Of a stretch of 64,000 nucleotides of DNA, positions 26,246 to 35,091 are shown piece after piece. Every line of letters starts with the position of its first letter. The first letter of the stretch is position 1. A program made the position numbers and the translations under genes. This DNA comes from Alphaproteobacteria bacterium (GTDB taxonomy: Bacteria; Pseudomonadota; Alphaproteobacteria; Sphingomonadales; Emcibacteraceae), in contig JAGREE010000001.1 in the NCBI GenBank assembly GCA_020446675.1, forward strand, positions 86,199-150,198, read 5' to 3'. The notes below the pieces were generated by a model. That model did no database searches. It saw only the letters and a list, made by a program, of their open reading frames with translations, and had not been told where the DNA came from.

Positions 26246-27805
26246 TCACTCTTCAACCTTGGTGAAATCCAGATCATGGAAATCATAACTGAAATCCGTA
26301 AGCGGGGATATGGCTTTCATTTTAAGACCATTGACTCGTCCTTCAAAATCAGTGCTGAACATGGCATATGCATCTGCCTTGAAGCTTCTGTCTTCCCAGA
26401 TTGCCTTGAATGTATTGAATTTAAAAGCACTTAAGGGTCCTTTCAGCTTTCTAGACCGCATAGCCGTGAAATAAAGGTCCCCATCCTTAATACTGATACG
26501 GACATCGCCGAACCAGGGATCACGATAAAGCCCGACATAATCCGAGAGCGGCAGCAATGCTTTTGCGTCCGCCTCCGCTTCGTCTTTTGCCACTTCTGAA
26601 GCAGCTTTTTCAATTTCCCTTTGTTCGATTTGTGCATAGCGCTCAGTCCAGTCAACATCCTCCTGATCCAGATATACCTGCATAATATTTTCCATAATGG
26701 CGCGCATGGCGTAGCCGTTTTCCTGATTGGTCAGCACAACAACCCCAAGGCTTTTTTCCGGTATCATGACTTCATATGTGACCATTCCCAGTAATCCACC
26801 GGTGTGGGAAACCTGCTTATAGCCGTAATAATCTTTCAGACGGAACCCAAGACCATAGGCCGCAAAATTCGTTCCAAACCAGTTATGATCGCTCATGCTT
26901 ACCGGTTGTATGGTTTGAGGGGACCACATTTCATCATGCTGCGTCTTGGACATAAGTCCCGCACCATTATGAAGATGGGCATTCATCCATTTCAACATGT
27001 CGCGGGCACTACACTGAATACCCCCGGCAGCGGCAATGACCATTGGCTGGCCTGGCTCATTCAGTCTTGATGCAACCTGTAATTTGCCATTGACGGATGT
27101 GTGGGGCGTCGCGACATTATCCTTATCAGTTATGGTTGTAATATCGGCCCGGCAACCGTTCCCGATTGCGAGCTGGTTCATGATCCTCGTTTGTACGAAT
27201 TGCTCATAGGACATTCCGGATGCGGCGGCAATCACTTCACCAGCAACCACATAAAGCGTATTATCATAGGCATAGGCACTTCTGAAGCCGGTGACCATTT
27301 TCAGATAACGGACATTATGAATAATTTCAGCACGTGTCCGTTCAGTCGTCGGCCAGAACATCAGATCGCCTGCACCAAGCCCCATACCGCTGCGGTGCGT
27401 GAGCAGGTCACGGATCGTAAAATCAGCAGTAATCCAGGGGTCCATCATTCTGAAATCCGGCAGATAGTCGATGACTTTATCATCCCAGTGAAGAACCCCG
27501 TCATCGACAAGAATGGCAAGGGCAGAAGCGGTGAAGGCTTTGCTATTCGATGCAATGGCATACATCGTATCCCCATCAACTGTGGCGGATTTTCCAATTT
27601 CGCGAACACCATATCCTTTTAGCAGCTTAATCTCGTTATCCTTAACAATACCAACGGCAATGCCGGGGACATTGAATGTGTCCATGGCCGCTTTGACAAA
27701 ACCGTCAAGTTCCATTTCCGACAAGTCGCGGGCACTGGAATTTGAAACCATTGCAATTAAAAGCAATGCGGCAAAACGAAATGAGACTAAAACCGATCTT
27801 ATCAT
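26246..27805 (-). CDS. Exported serine hydrolase, class C beta-lactamase fold
   Basis: A 519-residue penicillin-recognising hydrolase with a signal peptide (cut near SSARD). Motif 1 is ASNSKAF (SxxK, nucleophile Ser), motif 2 YDN in YAYDNTLYVV, motif 3 HTGGL in place of KTG. After the catalytic domain (to about 395) a charged helical linker leads to a C-terminal beta domain that begins YVGLYRDPWFGDVRISIKDGDLYF, like DUF3471. The group includes D-aminopeptidases, esterases and peptide hydrolases; the HTG form argues against a true beta-lactamase. Substrate unknown. Confidence 0.88.
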   Translation of the reverse strand: MIRSVLVSFRFAALLLIAMVSNSSARDLSEMELDGFVKAAMDTFNVPGIAVGIVKDNEIKLLKGYGVREIGKSATVDGDTMYAIASNSKAFTASALAILVDDGVLHWDDKVIDYLPDFRMMDPWITADFTIRDLLTHRSGMGLGAGDLMFWPTTERTRAEIIHNVRYLKMVTGFRSAYAYDNTLYVVAGEVIAAASGMSYEQFVQTRIMNQLAIGNGCRADITTITDKDNVATPHTSVNGKLQVASRLNEPGQPMVIAAAGGIQCSARDMLKWMNAHLHNGAGLMSKTQHDEMWSPQTIQPVSMSDHNWFGTNFAAYGLGFRLKDYYGYKQVSHTGGLLGMVTYEVMIPEKSLGVVVLTNQENGYAMRAIMENIMQVYLDQEDVDWTERYAQIEQREIEKAASEVAKDEAEADAKALLPLSDYVGLYRDPWFGDVRISIKDGDLYFTAMRSRKLKGPLSAFKFNTFKAIWEDRSFKADAYAMFSTDFEGRVNGLKMKAISPLTDFSYDFHDLDFTKVEE

Positions 27806-27917
27806 GACATCCTCTTTTTAAATTTTTAAGACTTCACACTAATATGAGAAAACCGAATTTAAAAGGGAATATTTTCGGCAAATCGCCTAATTAATCAGGG
27901 CAAATTTTATGACCTTA

Positions 27918-27945
27918 TCGATTTCTGTCGATTTCTGTCGATTTT
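27918..27945. repeat. Short tandem repeat, unit TCGATTTCTG
   Basis: Two exact copies of the 10-base unit (27918-27927 and 27928-27937) and a partial third (TCGATTTT). A period of one helical turn could place bound proteins on one DNA face, but with so few copies it may be simple slippage. Confidence 0.6.
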
Positions 27946-27987
27946 ACGCATGGTTTTTAATGGTTTCACCGTATTATTGAGAGTAAA

Positions 27988-28002
27988 TAATAATTATTAT
28001 CA
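27988..28002. promoter_or_regulatory. Fur-box-like palindrome upstream of the receptor array
   Basis: TAATAAT-T-ATTATCA matches the 7-1-7 Fur heptamer model (TGATAAT-N-ATTATCA) at 13 of 14 fixed positions. It lies 150 bases upstream of the first receptor ATG. Fur repression of TonB-dependent receptors is well known. In AT-rich spacer DNA a chance match is possible, and the distance is large, so this is a candidate only. Confidence 0.4.
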
Positions 28003-28055
28003 TTGCTGGTAAGGCTTTTTGGGGAAATACAAGGCTGCATCAGATAAATTCTGCC

Positions 28056-28073
28056 AATAACAAAAATGTTATT
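28056..28073. repeat. Inverted repeat AATAACA-AAAA-TGTTATT
   Basis: A perfect 7-bp inverted repeat with a 4-base centre, about 80 bases before the first receptor ATG. It could be an operator or a weak leader hairpin. No T-tract follows. Confidence 0.4.
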
Positions 28074-28151
28074 ACAAATATGTTGTGGTACCCGTTTGAT
28101 AATATTTATAACTGAAATAAAAAATACAAAATTACCAGGGAACGGAACCGC

Positions 28152-30422
28152 ATGACGTGTCGCATAAAATGCAAAAAAATATCAAAACAACTCAAAAACT
28201 ATTTTAATATTTTACTGATCACAACTGCCGTTAGTTCCGTCTTTATTAACCCGTCTTTCGCAACACAGGAAATTATTGAAGATGGTGATGCTTCAATTGT
28301 TACTTATGACAAAGCATTTTTTGTTCAATATGAACCTGTTACCCTGCTAGATATGCTGCAAAGAGTGCCTGGCGCCCCGGAAATATTAAATGCTAACCGT
28401 CAGCAACGTGGTGGCGGTGGTGGAGGAAATGGCGGTGCCCAAAATCAGGGTGAGCGGGGCTTTGGGTCCGGTGGTGACCAGATACTGATTGATGGAAAAA
28501 GGCTTGCCGGGAAAAGCAATAACATTAATGACACATTAGGCCGTATTTCCGCAGAAAATGTCCAGAAAATTGAACTGATCCGCGGGGCGGCAAGCGGTCT
28601 TGACGTTCAAAGCCAGGGACTGGTGATTAATATTGTCCTTGCGGAAGGTGCATCGACATCAACCACATTCTGGAAACTGACATCCGAAACAAAACAGGGC
28701 CATTCCCCCGGTCTGGAGGCCCTCGTGTCACATAGCGGGTCTGCCGGAAGACTAGATTATACCTTCAGTGGTGAGCGGACCAGTAATGATGGTTTTTTTA
28801 TCCGTGATGAACGGTTTTACAATCCTGCGAATGTTTTTAGCAGTGACAGACTTGTCGATTTTGACTTTCACCAAAGGGGATGGAAGCTGAACAGCAACCT
28901 TACCTATAATTTTGAGGATAATTCGGTATTACGCCTGAACGGGTTATGGAGCACACAAAACCAGAAAAATAATGAGGACCGTATCAGAACCGGGGATAAA
29001 CTGGAAAATATTTTCTGGTACCGCGATGAAGATCAGAAAGCATGGGAAGTTGGTGGCGATTATACCAGGAATTTAGGATTTCTTGGTCGATTGAAAACTC
29101 TTTTTGTGGTTAATCACAGAACGGAAGACCAGTTTTATGACCGATCAAAAAACAGGGATACGTCTCCATTCACCTATACAATTGAAAATGTTCATGAGCT
29201 TAAGCAGGAAAAAATCTTTAGAGCCACTCTGACAAATAACATTACATCAAGCCAAACTCTGGAAGTGGGCGGCGAGGCGGCCATCAATAGTTTTGACAAA
29301 CGCTTTAACAGTGAAACACGCGATCTAGCGACTGATCCGTTTGAAGTTGAGGCCCAGGATAATGTGGAAATCAGCGAAAACCGTTATGAGGTCTTTGCCA
29401 ATCATACATTTAATATTTCAAGCACTATCGTTTTGCAAAGCACACTGACCACCGAATTTTCAAAAATTGTGGCCGATAATATTTTTCCGGATAACAGCAT
29501 CAGCCGTCGTGATACCAGCTTTACATATTTCAAACCGAGGGTAAATCTTCGCTATGATCTGACACCGCAGGATCAATTGCGTGGCACGGTTGAAAAAAAG
29601 GTAAGCCAGCTGGATTTTAACAATTTCGTCACCCGCTATGACCAGAGGGCAGAAAAATACCAGTTTGGAAACACCAATATCCGCCCTGAACAATTATGGG
29701 AATTTCTGGCGGCATATGAGCACAGGTTTGCCAATGATGGTGGTTCAATACAGTTTGAAGGCTTTTACAGGCATTATAAAGATAAAATCACGCTGGTTGA
29801 TTTTACCGACTATGTTGATTTTGCGCATAATGCGATTGATCGGGAAGCCTTCTTCAGCCTGCCACCGGATATAGCATTGCGGGATTATATTGCTGACAGC
29901 GGCTCGGACTTTATTTCAAAATCCGGAAATGTGGGCAAGGCAACCTCATATGGTGTTAATGTCAAGGGAAGCCTGCGTCTTGGCTTTGTTGGATTAGCGG
30001 ATGCCGTATTTTCAGGAACTTATACTTACGAAAAAAGCAACGTCATTGACCAATTCACCCTGGAGGATAGACCTTTTCAGCGAACATCCCTGCACAGGTG
30101 GGATTTAAATTATCGCCATGACATTACTGATCTTGGGCTATCCTACGGCGGACGGGCTGTTTTTGAGAGCGATGCAGCAACCAATGATATTTATTATTTC
30201 TGGCCCTTTAGCCCACAGGCATCCTTAAGTGTATTTGTCGAATATAATATATTTAAAGGAATAAAACTGCGTGCAGAAGCCAAACAGCTTACCGGCAAGC
30301 GTGGTTTTTCCACCCAGTATAATTATATTGACCATATCAGGTTTAATGAGCTGGAAGAGAGAATTGACAAAAGAACCACGGTGCCAAGAGAGATAGAAAT
30401 TTCAATTCAGGGGACTTTCTGA
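28152..30422 (+). CDS. TonB-dependent receptor-like outer membrane protein, paralog 1
   Basis: A 756-residue outer-membrane receptor. The signal peptide has a long basic leader and is cut near PSFATQ. Next come the candidate TonB box SIVTYDKAFF, the plug (about 55-165) with TLLDMLQRVPGAPEIL, a linker of six glycines, GFGSGGDQILIDGKRLAGK and KIELIRGAASGLDVQSQG, then a barrel of about 580 residues ending in IQGTF. The ligand is unknown. Its spacer holds a Fur-like site, so iron control of at least this gene is possible. A clear AGGGAA ribosome binding site precedes the ATG. No TonB, ExbB or ExbD gene is in the window. Confidence 0.88.
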   Translation: MTCRIKCKKISKQLKNYFNILLITTAVSSVFINPSFATQEIIEDGDASIVTYDKAFFVQYEPVTLLDMLQRVPGAPEILNANRQQRGGGGGGNGGAQNQGERGFGSGGDQILIDGKRLAGKSNNINDTLGRISAENVQKIELIRGAASGLDVQSQGLVINIVLAEGASTSTTFWKLTSETKQGHSPGLEALVSHSGSAGRLDYTFSGERTSNDGFFIRDERFYNPANVFSSDRLVDFDFHQRGWKLNSNLTYNFEDNSVLRLNGLWSTQNQKNNEDRIRTGDKLENIFWYRDEDQKAWEVGGDYTRNLGFLGRLKTLFVVNHRTEDQFYDRSKNRDTSPFTYTIENVHELKQEKIFRATLTNNITSSQTLEVGGEAAINSFDKRFNSETRDLATDPFEVEAQDNVEISENRYEVFANHTFNISSTIVLQSTLTTEFSKIVADNIFPDNSISRRDTSFTYFKPRVNLRYDLTPQDQLRGTVEKKVSQLDFNNFVTRYDQRAEKYQFGNTNIRPEQLWEFLAAYEHRFANDGGSIQFEGFYRHYKDKITLVDFTDYVDFAHNAIDREAFFSLPPDIALRDYIADSGSDFISKSGNVGKATSYGVNVKGSLRLGFVGLADAVFSGTYTYEKSNVIDQFTLEDRPFQRTSLHRWDLNYRHDITDLGLSYGGRAVFESDAATNDIYYFWPFSPQASLSVFVEYNIFKGIKLRAEAKQLTGKRGFSTQYNYIDHIRFNELEERIDKRTTVPREIEISIQGTF

Positions 30423-30473
30423 CATAAAAACAGTTGATCTAAAGAAATAATTAATACAGTAATAATATAACAT

Positions 30474-30502
30474 TTGCTAATTGGGTGTGATTTAGATATA
30501 TC
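30474..30502 (+). promoter_or_regulatory. Possible promoter of receptor paralog 2
   Basis: TTGCTA (30474-30479) and TATATC (30497-30502) are exactly 17 bases apart, about 40 bases before the ATG. Each hexamer matches consensus at four positions. The spacing and place resemble the elements before paralogs 3 and 6. Confidence 0.35.
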
Positions 30503-30543
30503 AAAACCAATCAATTTTTATAAAATTATCGAAATATAGATCA

Positions 30544-32757
30544 ATGAATAAAAGACTTGCTGCGACGCTATTACTCACAACCGCTATGGTAGGCTGGGTA
30601 TCAACAGCTTTTTCTGCGGAAGAGGCAGCCACGGATAGTTCTATTGTCATTTATGATAAAGCCTATTTTGAAACTTTCTCGCCCGTCACTCTGCTGGATA
30701 TGCTGCAGGCGGTTCCCGGCGTGCCGGAAATCTTAAGCCAGAACGAGCAACAGGCAAGACAGGCCCAGAGAACAGGTGGGGGCGGTCAGCGCGGTTTTGG
30801 CTCCGGTGGGGATCAGATCCTCATGGATGGCAAAAGGCTGGCCGGTAAAGCAAATAACATTAATGATACCCTCTCTAGGATTTCAGCGTCTCAGGTGAAT
30901 CATATTGAATTGATCCGCGGTGCAGCCAGCGGCCTTGACGTTCAAAGCCAGGGACTTGTGATCAACATCGTCATGATGGAAGGGGCATCCACATCAACCA
31001 CTTTCTGGCAGGTTAAGGGCGAATGGACACAGGGTCATAAACTGGTTCCTGAATTTCTGGTATCCCACACCGGGTCGGCCGGAAGTCTTGATTATACGTT
31101 AAGCTATGAGCATAAAAACAATTATTTTTATATTGATTCAACTGAAAAATTTTTTGATCCGCAGGGAAATCAAAAGGCCACGCAATATATTGATAACGCA
31201 TCCAACCGCTTTTCGGATGCCTTTAATACAAACCTGTCCTATCAGTTTGAAGACGGTGGCCGACTGCGCTTAAATGGACTTTTTGAACCGGGCGGACAAA
31301 AGGGTGATGAGACCCGTGATAAAACAAGTGACACATTACGCCCTGTGGTCTGGAGCACAGACCGTGATGCCGACAAATGGGAAGTCGGTGGCGATTATAC
31401 CAGATCGCTTGGGTTTCTGGGCAATCTGAAGTCACTGTTTGTCATAAACAAAAATACTGAAGATTATCTGGTTGACCGGTTTAAGGGAACAGGTACAGAA
31501 AAATATGAATATACAAAGGACGACACTAATCTTTATCAGGCTGAGAAAATCTTCCGCGGGTCCATTACAAAAGGCATTACTGACGCACAATCCATCGAAA
31601 TTGGCGGCGAAGCAGCCTTTAATAAATTCAATAAAACATTCGACAGTTCCAAACGCGATAACGCCGCAAGTGCTCTTACGTTATCTACCAGCGACAATGT
31701 AAAAATCAAGGAAAACAGATACGAGGTTTTTGCAAACCATAGTTATAACATTTCTTCTGCAATTGTGCTGCAAAGCTCCATAACTACAGAATTTTCAAAA
31801 ATTGTTGCTGACAATATTCTTGCCGGTGGGGCAATTGACCGGCGCGATACAAGTTTTACGTATATCAAACCACGTTTTAATCTCCGCTATGATGTGACCG
31901 ACCGTGATCAGATCAGGCTGCTTGCTGAAAAAAAGGTCAGCCAGCTTGATTTCAATAATTTTGTAACCCGTTTTGACCAACAGGAACAGAAACTGAAACC
32001 CGGAAATACCCAAATCCGCCCGGAGCAGACCTGGGATTTTGCTTTTACCTATGAACACCGTTTGCCCAATGATGCCGGTTCATTTGAAGCAGAGGTTTTT
32101 TACCGAAAATATACGGACCATATTGAAACAGTGGATTTCACCAATTATGTGGACTTTAACCATGATCCGATCACAGCGGATGCGTTTTTTGCTTTGCCGC
32201 CGGATACGGCATTGCGGGATTATGTCGACGTTACGGGTGAGGGCTTTTCCGCCAAAGAAGGCAATATTCCCAAAGCCAATGCCTATGGTGCCAAGGTTAA
32301 AGGTAACCTTCGCCTAGGTTTCATTGGTGTGCCAAATGCAACGCTCAGTGCGAATTACACATTTGAAAGGCGCAGGACCACAGACCAGTTCACTGGACTT
32401 GAGCGGAATTTTGACCGGGAGTCGGATCATACCTGGAGTGTTAATTTCCGCCATGATTTGCCGGAAATCAAATTTACATATGGCTTTGAATATACAGCCA
32501 GAAGCGATTATGCCCGTTATTATATTGATTATTACTGGCCAAATAATCCGGCACCGAATATTAAACTTTATGCAGAAAAGACCGTCTTTAGTGACTATAA
32601 GGTTCGTCTGGAAGCAGAAGGTCTTAACAAAAAACGCGGTCAGTCTGTTTACTGGCTCTATAATGAGCATATCCGGTTTGATGACCTAAAAGAACGTCAG
32701 GAAAAATTATTCAAACGGCCAATAGAGCTTAGAATTTTCATTCAGGGAACATTTTAA
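30544..32757 (+). CDS. TonB-dependent receptor-like outer membrane protein, paralog 2
   Basis: A 737-residue paralog. Signal peptide cut near TAFSAEE; candidate TonB box SIVIYDKAYF; plug with TLLDMLQAVPGVPEIL, linker RTGGGGQRGFGSGGDQILMDGKR and HIELIRGAASGLDVQSQG. The barrel keeps the shared segments (VFANHSYNISSAIVLQSS, KKVSQLDFNNFVTRFDQ, VDFTNYVDFNHDPI) and ends in IQGTF. The ribosome binding site is poor: no purine-rich stretch stands close to the ATG. Ligand unknown. The Ile-to-Met change in ILMDGKR is the only oddity in the plug core. Confidence 0.88.
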   Translation: MNKRLAATLLLTTAMVGWVSTAFSAEEAATDSSIVIYDKAYFETFSPVTLLDMLQAVPGVPEILSQNEQQARQAQRTGGGGQRGFGSGGDQILMDGKRLAGKANNINDTLSRISASQVNHIELIRGAASGLDVQSQGLVINIVMMEGASTSTTFWQVKGEWTQGHKLVPEFLVSHTGSAGSLDYTLSYEHKNNYFYIDSTEKFFDPQGNQKATQYIDNASNRFSDAFNTNLSYQFEDGGRLRLNGLFEPGGQKGDETRDKTSDTLRPVVWSTDRDADKWEVGGDYTRSLGFLGNLKSLFVINKNTEDYLVDRFKGTGTEKYEYTKDDTNLYQAEKIFRGSITKGITDAQSIEIGGEAAFNKFNKTFDSSKRDNAASALTLSTSDNVKIKENRYEVFANHSYNISSAIVLQSSITTEFSKIVADNILAGGAIDRRDTSFTYIKPRFNLRYDVTDRDQIRLLAEKKVSQLDFNNFVTRFDQQEQKLKPGNTQIRPEQTWDFAFTYEHRLPNDAGSFEAEVFYRKYTDHIETVDFTNYVDFNHDPITADAFFALPPDTALRDYVDVTGEGFSAKEGNIPKANAYGAKVKGNLRLGFIGVPNATLSANYTFERRRTTDQFTGLERNFDRESDHTWSVNFRHDLPEIKFTYGFEYTARSDYARYYIDYYWPNNPAPNIKLYAEKTVFSDYKVRLEAEGLNKKRGQSVYWLYNEHIRFDDLKERQEKLFKRPIELRIFIQGTF

Positions 32758-32775
32758 AACATTATACTATTACAT

Positions 32776-32804
32776 TTGATTATTAATATCATATGTTTTA
32801 TACC
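32776..32804 (+). promoter_or_regulatory. Promoter-like element before receptor paralog 3
   Basis: TTGATT (32776-32781), 17 bases, TATACC (32799-32804). The same two hexamers at the same spacing stand before paralog 6 (39636-39664), which raises confidence that both are real. The expected leader is about 75 bases long here. Confidence 0.45.
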
Positions 32805-32886
32805 TCTGCCGTAACCATATTTTAATGAATAGAACTATAAATACGTGTGGTTATTGACGGCCAAGAAAATAAAGGGATTAAGATTA

Positions 32887-35076
32887 ATGGGTTTAAAGAT
32901 ATTACCAGCAAAATTCAGAACAAGACTTTTTTATTCCACTTTGCTTGCTGGTAGTATGATCTGTCCGGTAATGGCCGCAGAAGATGCCCTTGTTGATGCG
33001 GCAATCGTTTCTTATGAACCGGTGTATTTTGAAAAATTCTCCCCTGTTACCTTGCTTGATATGCTGCAAAGGATACCCGGTGTTCCGGAAGTCCTAAATA
33101 ATAACAGACGGGGTGGCAACCAAAGAGGATTTGGTGGTGGTGGTGACCAGATCCTTATTGACGGAAAACGCCTGGCTGGAAAGTCCAATAACATCAATGA
33201 TGCGCTTTCGCGTATTTCAGCAGACCAGGTTGCCAAAATTGAGCTGATCCGCGGGGCAACAAGTGGTCTTGATGTTCAAAGTCAGGGACTGGTTATTAAT
33301 ATTTTGCTTGTTGAAGGCGGATCAAAATCCTCAACCTTCTGGAAAGCAATGGGTGAATATACTTTTGGGCATAAATTCCTGCCACAGTTTCTTATTTCAC
33401 ATTCTGGATCAGCAGGAAATCTTGGCTATACGATCAGTGCGGAAACCAAGAATGATAATGGTTACCGCCCGCGTCATGAAATTTTTTATGATAATAATGA
33501 CGTAGAAACAGGCACCCGCGATGTTGAGCATGAATTTAAATTCAAAGGGTATAAATTTACCACCAATCTGAATTATGCCTTTGAAAATGGCAGTGAACTG
33601 CGCATCAACGGATTATATGAACCCAACGGTTTTGATTATCACGAAACAAGAGCGGAATATGGTGATGATCCGGATAATGTCATTTGGGATCAGGACAGAA
33701 ATAACAGCCGCTGGGAAGTTGGCGGCGATTTCAGCACTGATCTGGGTGCGCTGGGTAGGTTTAAGACGCTTTTTGTCGTCAACAGAAATAGCGAAGATAC
33801 GGAAATTGACCGGACCCGCGATTATATCGATCCCCTGTTTATCTATGCCAATGAATTTACAAATGAAGTGAACAGTGAAAAAATACTTCGAAGCTCGACC
33901 ATTATAACACTTTGGGGTGAGCAGTCGATTGAGCTGGGTGGTGAGGCGGCTATTACCACATTCGAAAAAACGTTTGAAAGTTATTCCCGCGATATTGAAG
34001 CGGATCCACTTGACCTTGAATCGCTTGACAATGTGGATATCAAGGAAAACCGTTACGAAGTTTTTGCCATTTATAATTATAATATTTCTCCTGAACTTCT
34101 TCTTCAAAGTTCACTGACCACTGAATTTTCCAAGATCATTGCCGACAATATTTTTCAGGACGGTACATTTGACCGCCGTGATACTGCTTTTACTTATTTC
34201 AAGCCCAGGGTTGACCTTCGCTATGATTATACCGATGTGGATCAGATACGCGGAACAATTGAAAAAAAGGTCAGCCAGCTACGTTTTGATACTTTTGTTA
34301 CATCTTACGACGCGCAGAATGATCAGTATAGTGCGGGGAATACCGATCTTCGCCCTACACAGACATGGGAATTTACCCTTGCTTATGAGCATCGTCTGCC
34401 AAATGATACCGGCTCACTGGAAGGCAAAGCCTATTATCATTATCGCAAAGATCATCAGACACGTATCGATTTTACAGACTATTATGATTATGACGGTAAT
34501 CCGGTTTCTGTGGATGAATTTTTTGCATTACCGCCGGACATGGCCTTGCGCGACACCATTGATTTTACGCCCAGTCAGGGCAACATTGATCATGCCTATA
34601 TTTATGGTGTGGATTTGAAAAGTAACCTGCGCATGGGATTTGTCGGTGTGCCGGAAGCCGTGCTTTCCCTTGGATACAGATTTGAAAAAAGACGCTCCAT
34701 GGATCAATTTACCCAGATGATGAGAAATTTTTCAAGGCATTCAAACAATGTTTTTAATGTGAATTTCCGTCATGATGTGACCAAATGGGGTTTCGCCTAT
34801 GGTTTTGATGTCGAAGCGAAAAGCAACTGGGCCACGTATGATATCAACTATTATCAGCCGCAAAGCCCGGCAGCCGCCATTAAGGCATTTGCAGAATATA
34901 ACCTGAAAAGCGGTATTAAAATGCGCATTGATTTACTGGAAATCACCGGAAAAGAAGGGCATACAACCACATTCCGTTATGTGGATCATATCCGCTTTGA
35001 TGAGCTTAATGTCCGTGAGGAACGGGAAAATAAACGTCCTCGCGCTGTACAGATATCCCTGCAAGGTAATTTTTAA
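32887..35076 (+). CDS. TonB-dependent receptor-like outer membrane protein, paralog 3
   Basis: A 729-residue paralog from the ATG at 32887, which follows AAAGGGATTAAG; a GTG at 32845 would add 14 residues to the signal peptide and has no clear ribosome binding site. Signal peptide cut near PVMAAED. Candidate TonB box AIVSYEPVYF; plug with TLLDMLQRIPGVPEVL, short linker RRGGNQRGFGGGG, DQILIDGKRLAGK and KIELIRGATSGLDVQSQG. The barrel ends in LQGNF rather than IQGTF. The next receptor starts 15 bases after the stop, so 3 and 4 form one transcript. Ligand unknown. Confidence 0.88.
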   Translation: MGLKILPAKFRTRLFYSTLLAGSMICPVMAAEDALVDAAIVSYEPVYFEKFSPVTLLDMLQRIPGVPEVLNNNRRGGNQRGFGGGGDQILIDGKRLAGKSNNINDALSRISADQVAKIELIRGATSGLDVQSQGLVINILLVEGGSKSSTFWKAMGEYTFGHKFLPQFLISHSGSAGNLGYTISAETKNDNGYRPRHEIFYDNNDVETGTRDVEHEFKFKGYKFTTNLNYAFENGSELRINGLYEPNGFDYHETRAEYGDDPDNVIWDQDRNNSRWEVGGDFSTDLGALGRFKTLFVVNRNSEDTEIDRTRDYIDPLFIYANEFTNEVNSEKILRSSTIITLWGEQSIELGGEAAITTFEKTFESYSRDIEADPLDLESLDNVDIKENRYEVFAIYNYNISPELLLQSSLTTEFSKIIADNIFQDGTFDRRDTAFTYFKPRVDLRYDYTDVDQIRGTIEKKVSQLRFDTFVTSYDAQNDQYSAGNTDLRPTQTWEFTLAYEHRLPNDTGSLEGKAYYHYRKDHQTRIDFTDYYDYDGNPVSVDEFFALPPDMALRDTIDFTPSQGNIDHAYIYGVDLKSNLRMGFVGVPEAVLSLGYRFEKRRSMDQFTQMMRNFSRHSNNVFNVNFRHDVTKWGFAYGFDVEAKSNWATYDINYYQPQSPAAAIKAFAEYNLKSGIKMRIDLLEITGKEGHTTTFRYVDHIRFDELNVREERENKRPRAVQISLQGNF

Positions 35077-35091
35077 AAAGGAAATTACCGG

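Larger units (their letters stand above)
27806..28151. other. Intergenic control region upstream of the receptor array
   Basis: This 346-base AT-rich spacer lies between the divergent serine hydrolase gene and the first receptor and holds no gene. It contains a 10-base tandem repeat, a Fur-box-like palindrome and a 7-bp inverted repeat, each listed separately. A TGATAAT at 28097-28103 resembles half of a Fur box. Weak promoter-like hexamers (TTGTGG and TTATAA, 17 bases apart, about 28084-28112) lie downstream of the Fur-like site. Confidence 0.5.
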
